Shown here: positions 10,101-18,213 of the stretch, piece after piece
How the letters are laid out: every line of letters starts with the position of its first letter
Numbering within the stretch: the stretch's first letter is position 1
Assembly (NCBI GenBank): GCA_017553625.1
Contig: JAFZKP010000043.1
Coordinates: forward strand, 1 to 62,559
Source: Bacteroidales bacterium
GTDB taxonomy: Bacteria > Bacteroidota > Bacteroidia > Bacteroidales > F082
Length of the DNA: 62,559 bases
Direction of reading: 5' to 3'
Translations under genes and position numbers: made by a program
Notes under the pieces: model-generated
What the model was told of the DNA's origin: nothing
What the model saw: the letters and a program-made list of their open reading frames with translations, nothing else
The model's database searches: none

Positions 10101-13100
10101 TCCAAATGATATTACTGAATCTGACTTAAACGAATATTTAAGTCAAGGTTGTGTATTCTTGCCTGGCAGCGGTTACTATAATGGCAGTTGGAACAATGGT
10201 CATTACTATTGGAGTTCCAAAGAGAATAATTCAACAACAGGATACGATTTGCACTTTGAGCCTTCAAATACAATATCATCAACCGACAACAAGAACAAGG
10301 AATCATATTATTTCCCGGTATATCTTGTAAAGGCCGCCGCCGATGAAGCGACACGACTTCTTAAGACTTGGACATATAATGGCAATGAGGTGGAGCTCCC
10401 TTATTCTGTAAATGCGATTGACGGTCATTCATCAAGTTATTCAAAGGGCACATTCAACTTTACAACAGATGTCAAGTTAAAGGCCTCACAACGCACATAT
10501 CTTTGGTTCCAGCATGCCGACCAGTCTGCTGCGGTATATGTAGATGGCACATTTGTTAAAAAACACTGGGGTGGCTATAATGCGTTCTTTGTCGACATCA
10601 CTGACCATGTGCACCTCGGAACTAACAATATCAAGGTGGCAATAAAGAATAATGAGGGAACAAAACTTGCCCCTTGCGCCGGTGACTTCAACTTCAATGC
10701 CACACTCGGTGAAGTGAAACTCATTTCATCACCTGTCGTTCCAGATACTGTTTACGGTTATGACGGATTCCATATCACATCAACAGTGACTGCAGCATCT
10801 GCAACCATAACAGTAAAGACAAAGGTTCCAACAGGTGCAACACTCACCTGTTCAATAAATGGCACCAACTGTGAGTATTCAAACACCCAGACAAGTACAG
10901 GTGAAGAAACCACATTCACAAAAACCATCACCGACCCACATCTCTGGAACGGCACATTGGATCCATATCTCTATGACGTGACACTCACCATTGCAAAGGA
11001 TGGTGTGGTATATCATACATTCAAGAGAGGATATGGCCTCAGGTTCTTTGAATATGTCGTCGATGGTGAAACCCCTGCAAATTCACGTTTCTATCTCAAT
11101 GGCTCACCTTATCTTTTGAGAGGCGTCTGCATGCATCATGATTTGGAAGGAAAGGCGAATGCCCTTACCGCTGCAGATATTGACAATGACTTTGAAATCT
11201 TGAAAGAACTTGGATGTAATTTCGTTCGTCTCGCCCACTACCCACATCCGAAAGAGGTTTATGACCACTGCGACAAGATGGGCCTCATCGTACAGACAGA
11301 GGTGCCTTGTGTAAACAGAATGCAATCAGATTTACCTGTGGATTATTATAATCACTTAACCACACAATATAAGGATATGGTTAACCAGTATTTCAATCAC
11401 CCTTGTATTGTTTTCTGGGGATTGAGTAATGAGACGACAACAGATGACAAGGATTTTGCAAAAGAGAAGATAAATGAATACATAACCCTCATCAAGAGCC
11501 TTGATTCTTCCCGTTTGGTAGGTTATGTGATGTCTCACAGCGTTGATGATCCAAGTGGTTATTATAAAGACCCTGATGCTGATTGGTTCGGTTGCAATAT
11601 CTATGTAGGATGGTATATCGACAAGACTTCGAACGACCCTACAGGTCGTTTGAATACACGTTTGGACAACACCCTTGCCCGCTTAAGCAAACCATTGGCA
11701 TTCTCTGAATATGGTTGTGGCGGTTCTCAGCATTGCCATTCAGAAGACCCTTGGACAACAACGACAAAGGGCACTAACCAGCCAAGACATGATATTGAAT
11801 ATCTGATGTGGTTGCATGAAGGACACATTGCAGCAATCAAAGACAAGCCACAATTGTTGTTCACATCACAATGGCAACTCTTTGACATTGCAGTATATAA
11901 CAGACAGGAAGGTTATAAGGTCTGTTTGGATGGAGAGACTGTATTTGACAATAATGAACTCAAGTTTTTGAACAACAAGGGTCTTGTTGAGAGAGACCAC
12001 AAGACAAAGAAGGACCCATTCTATCTTTACAAGGCGTGGTGGAACCAGACAGACATATTTGTACACATTTGCGGAAAGGATTATAAAAAGCGAACTGACA
12101 GAGTAATAAAGTGCTATACAAACGATGGCAGTTCATTGACTCTTTTTGTAAACGATGAAGAGAAAGAGACCATATCAGTTACAAACAACATCGCAACATT
12201 TACAGCAAGAGATTTCACTCCAGGTGATGTGATAAGAGTAGTTGGTGAAACATCTAATGATACATTTACTTTCACTGATTACAATGTCTTCACAACCGAA
12301 GGCGATTGGAATGAGGCTTCCAACTGGAGTGCCGGTGCAGTGCCGACAGCAAACAGTGATGTTGACATAGTGGCCGACGCAACTGTCCCGAGCGACTACA
12401 CCGCCAATGCAGGCAACATCACGCTTTATGGCAGCACCCTCACCATCGAAGATGGCGGTCAGCTGTATCACAACAACGAAGGTGTGACAGCCACGGTGCA
12501 GAAGGACATTGCAAAATACACTGCTGCGCAAAATCCAGAAGACACAGAGACCGACCGTTGGCACATGATAGGCTCGCCCGCCACCGAAAGCTTTGCGCCA
12601 TCGGCGGATAACGATTTCCTTACCAACGAATACGACCTCTATTATTACCACGAGCCGACACAGTACTGGAGAAACTACAAGGCTGGCGCCAACAATGCAG
12701 ACCCAGGCTTCAACATCGAGCCGCTGAAGGGCTATCTCTACGCCAACACCCAGGACGTGACACTCGTTTTCCAGGGCAGTCTTCGTGCAGGCAACGCCAC
12801 GGTGAACGTGCCTCTGAGTTATACTTCCGGAGCGGGCAGCGCAAAAGGCTTCAACCTCATTGGCAACCCCTTTGCGCACAATGTCACCGCCTATACAGGA
12901 ACCAATATTGCCAGTGAGTTTTATCGCATGAACGGCACTAACACCGACCTGATAGTGGGCGACATCAGCGACAGCAACCCGCTGAAAAGCGGCGAGGGTT
13001 TCTTCGTGAAGGCGACAGCTGAAAATGCCTCCATCACTTTCAACAGCGATGCGAAATCCGCGATGACAAAAACGGGGCGCATCAACCTGGAAATCAGCAA

Positions 13101-13671
13101 GAACAACCGCCTCATCGACCGCCTCATCGTGAAACGCGAGGGCGAGCCTTTAGAGAAGTTCTGCCTGCAAAAAAACAGCACGAGAATTTTCGCCATGCAC
13201 GACAACAAAGAAATGGCGGTCGTTCCCGTTGATGGCAACGAGCTCGCCATCTACTTCGAGGCCGCCAAGAACGGCACCTACACCTTGACCGTTTCGGAGA
13301 CTCTCAACTTCAAATATCTGCACCTCATCGACAACCAGACAGGCAATGATGTCGACCTGCTCAAGACACCGAGCTACAGCTTCAAGGCAAAGACGGTTGA
13401 CGATGCCGACAGATTCAGGCTGGTGTTCGTTTGCGGGGACTCAAACGACGACAACAAGACCTTCGCATTCATCAGCAACGGCAACATCATCATTACAGCT
13501 GACGTTGAAGGCGCGACCTTACAGGTGATTGATGTGATGGGCCATGTCATTGTTTCTCGTGAGGGAGACGTTTCAGGAAACGTCTCTACAAGCGGAATGG
13601 CAGCAGGGACGTACATCCTGCGTCTCATCAGCGGCAACAGCGTGATGACGCAGAAAATCGTGATTAAATAA
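7171..13671 (+). CDS. Giant secreted glycoside hydrolase family 2-type fusion protein with T9SS domain
   Basis: 2166 residues. In order: signal peptide (to about residue 27, AKAQ); a region of unknown beta-rich repeats (30-365); two chitobiase-type C-terminal domains (370-517, ATIYYTTNGDTP); a BspA-like leucine-rich segment (605-767, MFTGCTSLNYI); another chitobiase-type domain (770-837); a FISUMP/DUF1566-like domain (840-1054, GWRIPTNAEW); a GH2 unit with sugar-binding, immunoglobulin and TIM-barrel parts (1064-1600); a shared W..Y...GYLYAN module (1775-1990); and a T9SS type A domain. Candidate acid/base E1421 is in FWGLSNE and nucleophile E1513 is in AFSEYG. It probably hydrolyses a beta-linked glycan at the cell surface; beta-galactosidase is one possibility, substrate not assignable. 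A palindromic repeat lies in frame at 13565-13586. Confidence 0.9.
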   Translation: MNNFYGFLRCTALMVLMIAQMIPAKAQHPFTLTTADDVTNGTETLYWIESKGATGFFMIPKTTDNNSVVSTSNMPNEMMLWYFMDAGIESTTQYYYVINHSTGYYLCHTGSLGDNNNIKISEKTGENDASCKFTVTGSSGQWLFSPKSGSTYYVNKKGGNVNYANGLKSSTSNDANSKWNFVAENSVTWAHPFTNSTNEEKHYYLIQNRHSTYTSFYISTDESSYVTVSTTDNNNRKWYFVEASDDDNIPNMKYYYIVNAVTDNYMYFNSNTLTGASSLSDAFKVQAHSGADDDIFQFAIVNAKGDTYSAYSIMPKKLIGLYNDKYTSLGTSTMTNNQRVGTLKDRGTNDNTAHWVFETTSYSAVAAPTITNNYDGTISLSTTTPDATIYYTTNGDTPDNTSTEYSSAFSLGNATVIKAITYLDSDFSDVTTYNVPRYPTPTISYNNSTSKVTITSAGTVYYNTGDGSQSDPTPSSGTLYSAPFTVSSDITVKAIATHAGYLNSDVATWSYTPSHDYSKDYLTFSVLTDGTIAWNSIGSGHTETIQYSKNGGAWTNITASSTPATIDVSSGDKVRFKGNYSTYATDKSNYAGFEGGTATFDIEGNIMSLLYGDSFAGNSTLPDASYIFCSIFKKALVISAENLILPALTLKDCCYRAMFSWCTTMEVAPALPATTLASYCYYYMFEKCAITSAPELPAPTLVSNCYANMFTGCTSLNYIKCVAVNISASGCLSSWVNDVAAKGTFVKDVGATWTTGASGIPSGWDEDDCIADPVITCDGDFITITCQTPNASIYYRLGETGDYTSYSALFAINESTVVEAYAIKNDVRSNTVSEDCIAIKSYKFAGMEITPGPLYYGSNGYEIKDGWNYDSYNSIYGKTVGSTYFNFIELGQLFESSVFSTSDGDIEKTLDPLDGWRIPTNAEWASILGTTRSGSTVNETPDMHYAMIQLADVSGLLIFPDGETITGAELSDMDNTSPNDITESDLNEYLSQGCVFLPGSGYYNGSWNNGHYYWSSKENNSTTGYDLHFEPSNTISSTDNKNKESYYFPVYLVKAAADEATRLLKTWTYNGNEVELPYSVNAIDGHSSSYSKGTFNFTTDVKLKASQRTYLWFQHADQSAAVYVDGTFVKKHWGGYNAFFVDITDHVHLGTNNIKVAIKNNEGTKLAPCAGDFNFNATLGEVKLISSPVVPDTVYGYDGFHITSTVTAASATITVKTKVPTGATLTCSINGTNCEYSNTQTSTGEETTFTKTITDPHLWNGTLDPYLYDVTLTIAKDGVVYHTFKRGYGLRFFEYVVDGETPANSRFYLNGSPYLLRGVCMHHDLEGKANALTAADIDNDFEILKELGCNFVRLAHYPHPKEVYDHCDKMGLIVQTEVPCVNRMQSDLPVDYYNHLTTQYKDMVNQYFNHPCIVFWGLSNETTTDDKDFAKEKINEYITLIKSLDSSRLVGYVMSHSVDDPSGYYKDPDADWFGCNIYVGWYIDKTSNDPTGRLNTRLDNTLARLSKPLAFSEYGCGGSQHCHSEDPWTTTTKGTNQPRHDIEYLMWLHEGHIAAIKDKPQLLFTSQWQLFDIAVYNRQEGYKVCLDGETVFDNNELKFLNNKGLVERDHKTKKDPFYLYKAWWNQTDIFVHICGKDYKKRTDRVIKCYTNDGSSLTLFVNDEEKETISVTNNIATFTARDFTPGDVIRVVGETSNDTFTFTDYNVFTTEGDWNEASNWSAGAVPTANSDVDIVADATVPSDYTANAGNITLYGSTLTIEDGGQLYHNNEGVTATVQKDIAKYTAAQNPEDTETDRWHMIGSPATESFAPSADNDFLTNEYDLYYYHEPTQYWRNYKAGANNADPGFNIEPLKGYLYANTQDVTLVFQGSLRAGNATVNVPLSYTSGAGSAKGFNLIGNPFAHNVTAYTGTNIASEFYRMNGTNTDLIVGDISDSNPLKSGEGFFVKATAENASITFNSDAKSAMTKTGRINLEISKNNRLIDRLIVKREGEPLEKFCLQKNSTRIFAMHDNKEMAVVPVDGNELAIYFEAAKNGTYTLTVSETLNFKYLHLIDNQTGNDVDLLKTPSYSFKAKTVDDADRFRLVFVCGDSNDDNKTFAFISNGNIIITADVEGATLQVIDVMGHVIVSREGDVSGNVSTSGMAAGTYILRLISGNSVMTQKIVIK
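13565..13586. repeat. Palindromic repeat inside the giant GH2 gene
   Basis: GAGACGTTT-CAGG-AAACGTCTC, in frame in the T9SS sorting domain, where it encodes GDVSGNVST. It belongs to the GAGACG...CGTCTC family found throughout the window. Confidence 0.8.
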
Positions 13672-13696
13672 TTAGACAGTTTAACTTATTTGAACA

Positions 13697-13727
13697 CAAA
13701 AAGGGCCATTAGTTAACCTAATAGCCC
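13697..13727 (-). terminator. Terminator between convergent genes
   Basis: Stem AGGGC-C-ATTAG / CTAAT-A-GCCCT around the loop TTAAC; on the minus strand it is followed by TTTTTG. It serves the DUF2795 gene and may also stop plus-strand transcripts from the giant gene. Confidence 0.7.
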
Positions 13728-13758
13728 TACTACAAAATACTATTAACAACTTTATGGT

Positions 13759-13980
13759 TCAATATTCGTCTTCGTGGAAGAAAAAGTCATCCTTTGTAGG
13801 ATAATCGGGCCAAAGGTCCTCGATACGCTCGTAAACATCACCCTCGTCCTCAATCTCCTGAAGATTCTCTATCACTTCCTGCGGTGCACCTGTTCTCATT
13901 GCCCACTCAAGAAGCTCCTCTCTCGTTGCCGGCCATGGAGCATCCTCCATCTTCGACGCTAATTCTAATGTCCAATACAT
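13759..13980 (-). CDS. DUF2795 family protein
   Basis: 73 residues, strongly acidic, beginning MYWTLELASKMEDAPWPATR and ending PTKDDFFFHEDEY. The PWPATREELLEWA and GAPQEVIENL segments are the hallmark of the DUF2795 family, a small conserved cytoplasmic Bacteroidales protein of unknown function. Single gene with its own promoter (14006-14013) and terminator. Confidence 0.85.
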   Translation of the reverse strand: MYWTLELASKMEDAPWPATREELLEWAMRTGAPQEVIENLQEIEDEGDVYERIEDLWPDYPTKDDFFFHEDEY

Positions 13981-14005
13981 ATTATACCTTTCTTATTTTG
14001 GGGTG

Positions 14006-14013
14006 CAAAAATA
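14006..14013 (-). promoter_or_regulatory. TATTTTTG -7 box of the DUF2795 gene
   Basis: Minus-strand TATTTTTG, leader about 20 bases. Confidence 0.6.
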
Positions 14014-14082
14014 CTATATTTTTTTATTCTGTCAAGAAAAATTTTATAAAATTTTTAGCCCCTTTGAAATAGCCAATAACCA

Positions 14083-14610
14083 TTAAGGTTTCCATTTTAC
14101 ATCACCTTCAGAAAACACTCTCGACATCACGAAAAACATATCCGACAAACGATTTAAATATCTCATTATCACCGGGTTAACCTCGTGCTGTCTGCTCATC
14201 CTCACCACAGCTCTCTCCGCCCTCCGGCACACCGTACGGCACACATGGCACTTCGATGCCAACAGGTTGCCGCCCGGGATTATCAGGCTGTTCAACGGCT
14301 GCAGCGTTTCGTTCATCTCGTCGATGAATCTCTCGATGCCTTCAACGTCCGACTCCTCCATCTGCGGAAGCTGCTTCTTCAATTCGCTGCTCTCGTCAGT
14401 GGCAAGCAGACATTCCGCCACAAGCAAACGTTCCTGTATCTTCCTGAAGACGTCGTTATATCTCTCTGTCGAGTCCATCAGCACTGCGATGAATGCGCTC
14501 AGCTCGTCCAACGTGCCGTATGCCTCCAGACGAAGGTCGTCCTTGCCCACTCGCGTGCCGTTAACCAGCGACGTCGTGCCCTTGTCGCCTGTCTTTGTGT
14601 AAACTTTCAT
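14083..14610 (-). CDS. ATP:cob(I)alamin adenosyltransferase, PduO type
   Basis: 175 residues. It transfers the adenosyl group of ATP to cob(I)alamin to make coenzyme B12 (adenosylcobalamin). The N-terminal ATP-binding loop TKTGDKGTTSL (5-15), the GTLDELSAF motif, and the C-terminal helices CRTVCRRAERAVV and YLNRLSDMFFVMSR are all present and in family order; length is normal. It overlaps the preceding gene by the four bases ATGA, so the two are probably translated together. The adjacent gene is not known to act in B12 metabolism. Confidence 0.9.
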   Translation of the reverse strand: MKVYTKTGDKGTTSLVNGTRVGKDDLRLEAYGTLDELSAFIAVLMDSTERYNDVFRKIQERLLVAECLLATDESSELKKQLPQMEESDVEGIERFIDEMNETLQPLNSLIIPGGNLLASKCHVCRTVCRRAERAVVRMSRQHEVNPVIMRYLNRLSDMFFVMSRVFSEGDVKWKP

Positions 14611-14969
14611 ACCTTTAATATATAATGTTCTTTTTTCAGTCTGTCCATGATAAAAACCAGCCCAAAACGCCAGCAGTCGATGCTCAACCGTACCTTCTCA
14701 TCGTTTTTCAGCCTCTCCCAATCCGCCTCGTTCCGCTTGTCGCGATGAATGTCCTTCACAATCATCACGACATCGTTATCTTTGAAAATCAATGGATTAT
14801 CATTAACAAAACCTTTCAATCTTTTATCTAATTCTTCATAAAAAACGCTGTCATTCCGAGCGCAGCGAGAAACCCCAAGAACCTTTTCATACAATTCAAA
14901 CACCAACGGCGAATGCAGATGGTATTTGCCTTGCGCATGAAAACGATATTTCAGATAACTGATAATCAT
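14607..14969 (-). CDS. Shortened relative of a Bacteroidota SAM-methyltransferase-like protein
   Basis: 120 residues. The N-terminus (SYLKYRFHAQ, HLHSPLVFELYEKV) and the C-terminus (VKDIHRDKRNEADWERLK ... GLVFIM) resemble the two ends of a Bacteroidota family of about 230-residue class I methyltransferases. The central Rossmann domain that should bind S-adenosylmethionine is absent. At the junction the residues VSRCARNDS are encoded by a dispersed repeat (14848-14873). It therefore looks like an internally deleted remnant kept in frame, or a small family derived from one. It ends in an ATGA overlap with the adenosyltransferase gene, so it may survive as a translated leader cistron. Confidence 0.65.
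   Translation of the reverse strand: MIISYLKYRFHAQGKYHLHSPLVFELYEKVLGVSRCARNDSVFYEELDKRLKGFVNDNPLIFKDNDVVMIVKDIHRDKRNEADWERLKNDEKVRLSIDCWRFGLVFIMDRLKKEHYILKV
14848..14873. repeat. GTCATTCCGA-type repeat inside a gene
   Basis: CTGTCATTCCGAGCGCAGCG followed by AGAAAC; read on the minus strand it encodes VSRCARNDS in the truncated methyltransferase-like protein. The same core occurs at 62168-62194. Confidence 0.8.
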
Positions 14970-14981
14970 TGATTTTAAAAC

Positions 14982-15042
14982 GTAGAGACGCGCCTTGGCA
15001 CGTCTCTACATAATTTTATTGAGACGGATTTACATCCGTCTC
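14982..15042. repeat. Two palindromic repeats downstream of a T9SS gene
   Basis: 14982-15009 has arms GTAGAGACG / CGTCTCTAC around a CGCCTTGGCA core. 15021-15042 is GAGACGGAT-TTAC-ATCCGTCTC. They sit 9-70 bases past the stop at 15051 and could act as transcript 3' ends, although neither has a proper T-run. Confidence 0.8.
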
Positions 15043-15050
15043 CACAAAAA

Positions 15051-16688
15051 TTATTTCTTCACGAATTTCACGACAGCGCCGTTCATTCTCACGAAATAGA
15101 CACCGCTCTCGAGTTCTGCCACGTTGATGGCGTTCTCGCCTTCGTTGACGTTCACTGTCATCATCACGCGACCTGCCATATCCATGATCTGTGCCTCGGC
15201 AGCGCTCTCGGCTTTCACGTTGAGGACGCTTGATGCCGGGTTAGGATAGACGTTGATTGTGACTGCATCTTTCTCTGCAACAGCATCGTAGCCTGTTCCG
15301 TAGACCTCAACATTGGTCACTTCCCATGTAGAAGCTGCTGAATCGGTGCTTGTGTAAACGAATGCCAAATAAACGACATCGCCTTCAATATCTTCCATCA
15401 ACATTTCGCCTGACTCCTGCCATGCATATTCACCTGCCGACCAGCTGAATTCATCTGTAACATCAACCCATGTGTACTCGCCTGGCTCGCTGATGCCGTC
15501 ATAGTCGTTTGAAAGCATCACTCTGAGAGGCTCGCCGTCAAACTTATATGCGTTGTTGAAGCTCACTGACAATGTCTCAAATTTTCCGCTTGCGAAGAGG
15601 TTTGGTGAAATCAGCCAGTCCTCGTTGGCGTGTGAGCCGCCTGAATAACCGCTCATCTTTGCGAATGGGATGCCGTCGTAAACAGCTGTTGTCCATTCCT
15701 GGTCGCCTTCCACGTTGAATGCTGTGAATGGTGCGAGACCATTGGCGAAATCAGCGTAAAGAACGCAATATGTGTCACCAATCTCAACACCTGCTGAAGG
15801 ATAGTCGCCGTCAGTCTTGTAATCGATGTTTGTCAGGCTGTTGGTGTATGGGAAGATTGCGAATGTCCATGATGTGTTGGCTGGGAGCTGGTTGAATGTA
15901 TACTCAGTGGTGCCGTACATCACGTTGTAAGCCACATTGCCGTTAGCTGCGTTGAGGTCGTTTGCAATAGGCGTGCCGTCAACAGGAAGTGTGATTGAGC
16001 TTGTTGAGCCGAGGATGACAAAGCCTCTCGGAAGCTGCTCGCCTGCAACAACTCCCCATGTGAGTGTCACGCTGTTTCTGTCGGCATCGGCCATGAAATC
16101 AATAGGATAATCGCTCGGTTCCGGATCAATTGTTGGAGAGCCAGCAGCTTTGAAGATGTAAACCAAGCCTGTGATTGTTGATGATGCTTTGTAGCAACCG
16201 AACAATGTGCTTGTTGAGTTGTAACGCATGATGTTCTGCTCAACGCCCGAGCCGTTTGATGTCGGGACGAAGCCGTCGCCTTCCACCGAAAGAACCCATT
16301 CGCCTTTGTCGTCAAGGGCGTTCTGTGTCTTGAGGTAGTTGCCGCCACCTGCCGCGCAGAGATAACCGTTGTTCAATTCATCGAAGAATGTGAAAGCACC
16401 ATTGCTCATGCCAACTGTGATTTCAAACGGTTCTGTCTGGCTTGAAGCAGATGAAGCCACTGTTGTTGTGATGTCATCGCCAGCCACTGCTATTTCAATA
16501 GCATGACGGTTGTTTGTCTTCTGATATGACATAACAAATGCCTGTCCGTCGTCATTGTAACCTACGAGAAGGACTTTGTCGCCGGCGTTCAAATCAGCTG
16601 TTGACGTCACTTTTGTGTAGGTGTTGGTCTGTGCCATGACACCTAAACCCATTAGCACTACTGCTAAAAATAGTAAAGTTTTCTTCAT
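15051..16688 (-). CDS. Secreted T9SS protein with cleaved-adhesin-like (choice-of-anchor J) domain
   Basis: 545 residues: signal peptide (MKKTLLFLAVVLMGLGVMAQ); an N-terminal beta domain (TSTADLNAGDKVLLVGYND); a fibronectin III-like part (about 195-300); then a jelly-roll with the motifs DWLISPNLF and LRVMLSNDYDG that resembles cleaved-adhesin domains of Porphyromonas gingipain-type proteins; and a C-terminal T9SS domain (VYPNPASSVLNV ... VKFVKK). Probably a surface adhesin or carbohydrate-binding protein. It follows the Fe-S carrier genes by 26 bases on the same strand with no clear promoter between, so it may be read through from them. Confidence 0.85.
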   Translation of the reverse strand: MKKTLLFLAVVLMGLGVMAQTNTYTKVTSTADLNAGDKVLLVGYNDDGQAFVMSYQKTNNRHAIEIAVAGDDITTTVASSASSQTEPFEITVGMSNGAFTFFDELNNGYLCAAGGGNYLKTQNALDDKGEWVLSVEGDGFVPTSNGSGVEQNIMRYNSTSTLFGCYKASSTITGLVYIFKAAGSPTIDPEPSDYPIDFMADADRNSVTLTWGVVAGEQLPRGFVILGSTSSITLPVDGTPIANDLNAANGNVAYNVMYGTTEYTFNQLPANTSWTFAIFPYTNSLTNIDYKTDGDYPSAGVEIGDTYCVLYADFANGLAPFTAFNVEGDQEWTTAVYDGIPFAKMSGYSGGSHANEDWLISPNLFASGKFETLSVSFNNAYKFDGEPLRVMLSNDYDGISEPGEYTWVDVTDEFSWSAGEYAWQESGEMLMEDIEGDVVYLAFVYTSTDSAASTWEVTNVEVYGTGYDAVAEKDAVTINVYPNPASSVLNVKAESAAEAQIMDMAGRVMMTVNVNEGENAINVAELESGVYFVRMNGAVVKFVKK

Positions 16689-16714
16689 GTTTTTAATTTT
16701 TTGATGTTTATACT

Positions 16715-16960
16715 TTATTTAAAATTAATTTTTTCCACTGCCTTAATTTCTGGAATCACGCTTTTCATCGTGTTTTCGATGCCGTTTTTCAGCGTCTGCG
16801 AGCTGTGAGGGCAGTTGGCGCAATGTCCGGTGAGCTTCACCCAAACGACCATGTCGTCGTCGAGATTCACGAACTCCACGCCGCCGCCGTCAGCCTTCAG
16901 ATAAGGCTCAATCTGCGTCAGCACGTTCTTCACTTTCTTAATGATAGCCTCTTTTTCCAT
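16715..16960 (-). CDS. NifU/NfuA C-terminal-like Fe-S cluster scaffold protein
   Basis: 81 residues forming a single NifU C-terminal domain. Landmarks: LKADGGGVEFV (21-31) and the cluster-binding CANC (Cys47, Cys50) in HCANCPHSSQTL. Such proteins carry a [4Fe-4S] cluster as a dimer and hand it to apo-enzymes. The gene starts 2 bases after the stop of the Mrp-type carrier gene, so the two make one Fe-S delivery operon. Confidence 0.9.
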   Translation of the reverse strand: MEKEAIIKKVKNVLTQIEPYLKADGGGVEFVNLDDDMVVWVKLTGHCANCPHSSQTLKNGIENTMKSVIPEIKAVEKINFK

Positions 16961-16962
16961 GA

Positions 16963-17985
16963 TTAGAACCTTTCAATGATTTTTCTTGCCAACTTCTCAA
17001 AAGCGACCGTCACAGGTCCGAAGTTACCGAATGAATATGGTGTTCCGGCATCTCCCGCGCTCGCCACGTTCTCGTCAATCGGAATCTCGCCGAGGAACGG
17101 GATGCCAAGCTCTTCGGCGAATTGTTTTCCGTGACCTTCTCCGAAGATGAAATATTTTCTGTCGGGCATGTCGCTTGGGGTGAAATACGCCATATTCTCC
17201 ACCAATCCCAAAATCGGGACGCTCACGCCCTTGTGTTTGAACATGTTAGCCGCGCGGCGCACATCGGCGAACGCCACTTTTTGTGGTGTCGTCACTATAA
17301 CCGAACCTGACACTTTGTAGTTCTGCGCGAGGCAGAGCTGAATGTCACCTGTTCCTGGAGGCATGTCCACGACCAGGAAGTCGATCTCGCCCCAGTCGGT
17401 CTCTGTCATGAGCTGGGTCAACGCGCTTGTCGCCATTGGTCCGCGCCAAATGAGAGGCGTGCTCGGGTCGACCATCATGCCGATGCTCATGAGCTTGATG
17501 CCGTATTTCTGAAGCGGCACCATATATGTCTTGCCGTCCTTGTCGTAACACTCCGGCTGCAGGCCTTCCGTTCCGAACATAATCGGCACCGACGGACCGT
17601 AGATGTCAGCGTCGAGCAGACCCACCTTGAAGCCCTGTGTCGCCAGCGCCACCGCGAGGTTCACCGACACCGTCGACTTGCCCACGCCGCCTTTTCCAGA
17701 CGCCACCGCGATGATATGCTTCACCTTCGAAAGCATAGTCACCGGCGCTGTCGGGATGATGTCAACATCAATATCTCCGAAATTATCGTTCAAAATCTTC
17801 TTCGCATTCTCGATGACGAACTTGTTTTTCTCATCGTCGACATCGTCAAGCACAAGCTTGAAACGAACCAAATTCTCTCCCACCTCGACGTCCTTAACCA
17901 TCTCAGCGTCAACGATGTTACTCCCTTTCGGGAAATAAACCACGTCTTTTAAAACTTCTAAAACCTTTTGTTTTGATGGAATCAT
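16963..17985 (-). CDS. Mrp/ApbC-type P-loop ATPase, Fe-S cluster carrier
   Basis: 340 residues. N-terminal MIP18/DUF59 domain (about 1-85) followed by a deviant Walker A GKGGVGKST (97-105), the switch DADIYGPSVP, and VVDMPPGTGD. This is the standard build of bacterial Mrp proteins, which bind and transfer [4Fe-4S] clusters with ATP. The C-terminal CxxC seen in E. coli Mrp is replaced here by VENMAYFTPSD, which I believe is normal for Bacteroidota. Cotranscribed with the NfuA-like gene from the promoter at 18017-18024. Confidence 0.9.
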   Translation of the reverse strand: MIPSKQKVLEVLKDVVYFPKGSNIVDAEMVKDVEVGENLVRFKLVLDDVDDEKNKFVIENAKKILNDNFGDIDVDIIPTAPVTMLSKVKHIIAVASGKGGVGKSTVSVNLAVALATQGFKVGLLDADIYGPSVPIMFGTEGLQPECYDKDGKTYMVPLQKYGIKLMSIGMMVDPSTPLIWRGPMATSALTQLMTETDWGEIDFLVVDMPPGTGDIQLCLAQNYKVSGSVIVTTPQKVAFADVRRAANMFKHKGVSVPILGLVENMAYFTPSDMPDRKYFIFGEGHGKQFAEELGIPFLGEIPIDENVASAGDAGTPYSFGNFGPVTVAFEKLARKIIERF

Positions 17986-18016
17986 TTCTAACTATTTTTA
18001 CAGTTAAACAAGACTA

Positions 18017-18024
18017 CAAAAATA
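18017..18024 (-). promoter_or_regulatory. TATTTTTG -7 box of the mrp-nfu operon
   Basis: Minus-strand TATTTTTG, leader about 25 bases to the ATG at 17985. Confidence 0.6.
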
Positions 18025-18059
18025 CAAAAAATCTTTCATCATGAAAATATTTTTTTAAA

Positions 18060-18210
18060 ATGTGCTGCTTCGCAGAATATGCTTCACTACGTTCGGAATG
18101 TGGTCGCTTTACGACAATGTGTGGGCTTTGCCCATTGCGACCGAAGGGAGCAACACATTGCCTGATAGGCATCACATTCAGGCGAAGCCTGCACATTCGC
18201 CGAAGGCGCA
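18060..18210. repeat. Array of small hairpins separated by AATGTG/CACATT
   Basis: Successive mini-hairpins occur with different stems: CTGC-TTC-GCAG, GGTCGC-TTTA-CGAC, TGGGC-TTT-GCCCA, TGCC-TGATA-GGCA, CAGGC-GAA-GCCTG and CGCC-GAA-GGCG. The spacers read AATGTG in the left half and CACATT in the right half, so the array as a whole is an inverted repeat about 150 bases long. It fills the gap between the mrp promoter and the end of the hydrolase gene. Confidence 0.75.
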
Positions 18211-18213
18211 CAT

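Noticed and set aside
12175-12879. 234-codon minus-strand open frame inside the giant GH2 gene
   Set aside because: It is the antisense of a continuous T9SS-protein frame with recognisable domains; the sequence is Cys/Val rich without any motif.
18060-18210. Possible CRISPR or tandem terminators
   Set aside because: Stems differ from each other, spacers are 5-6 bases, and there are no T-runs after the hairpins.
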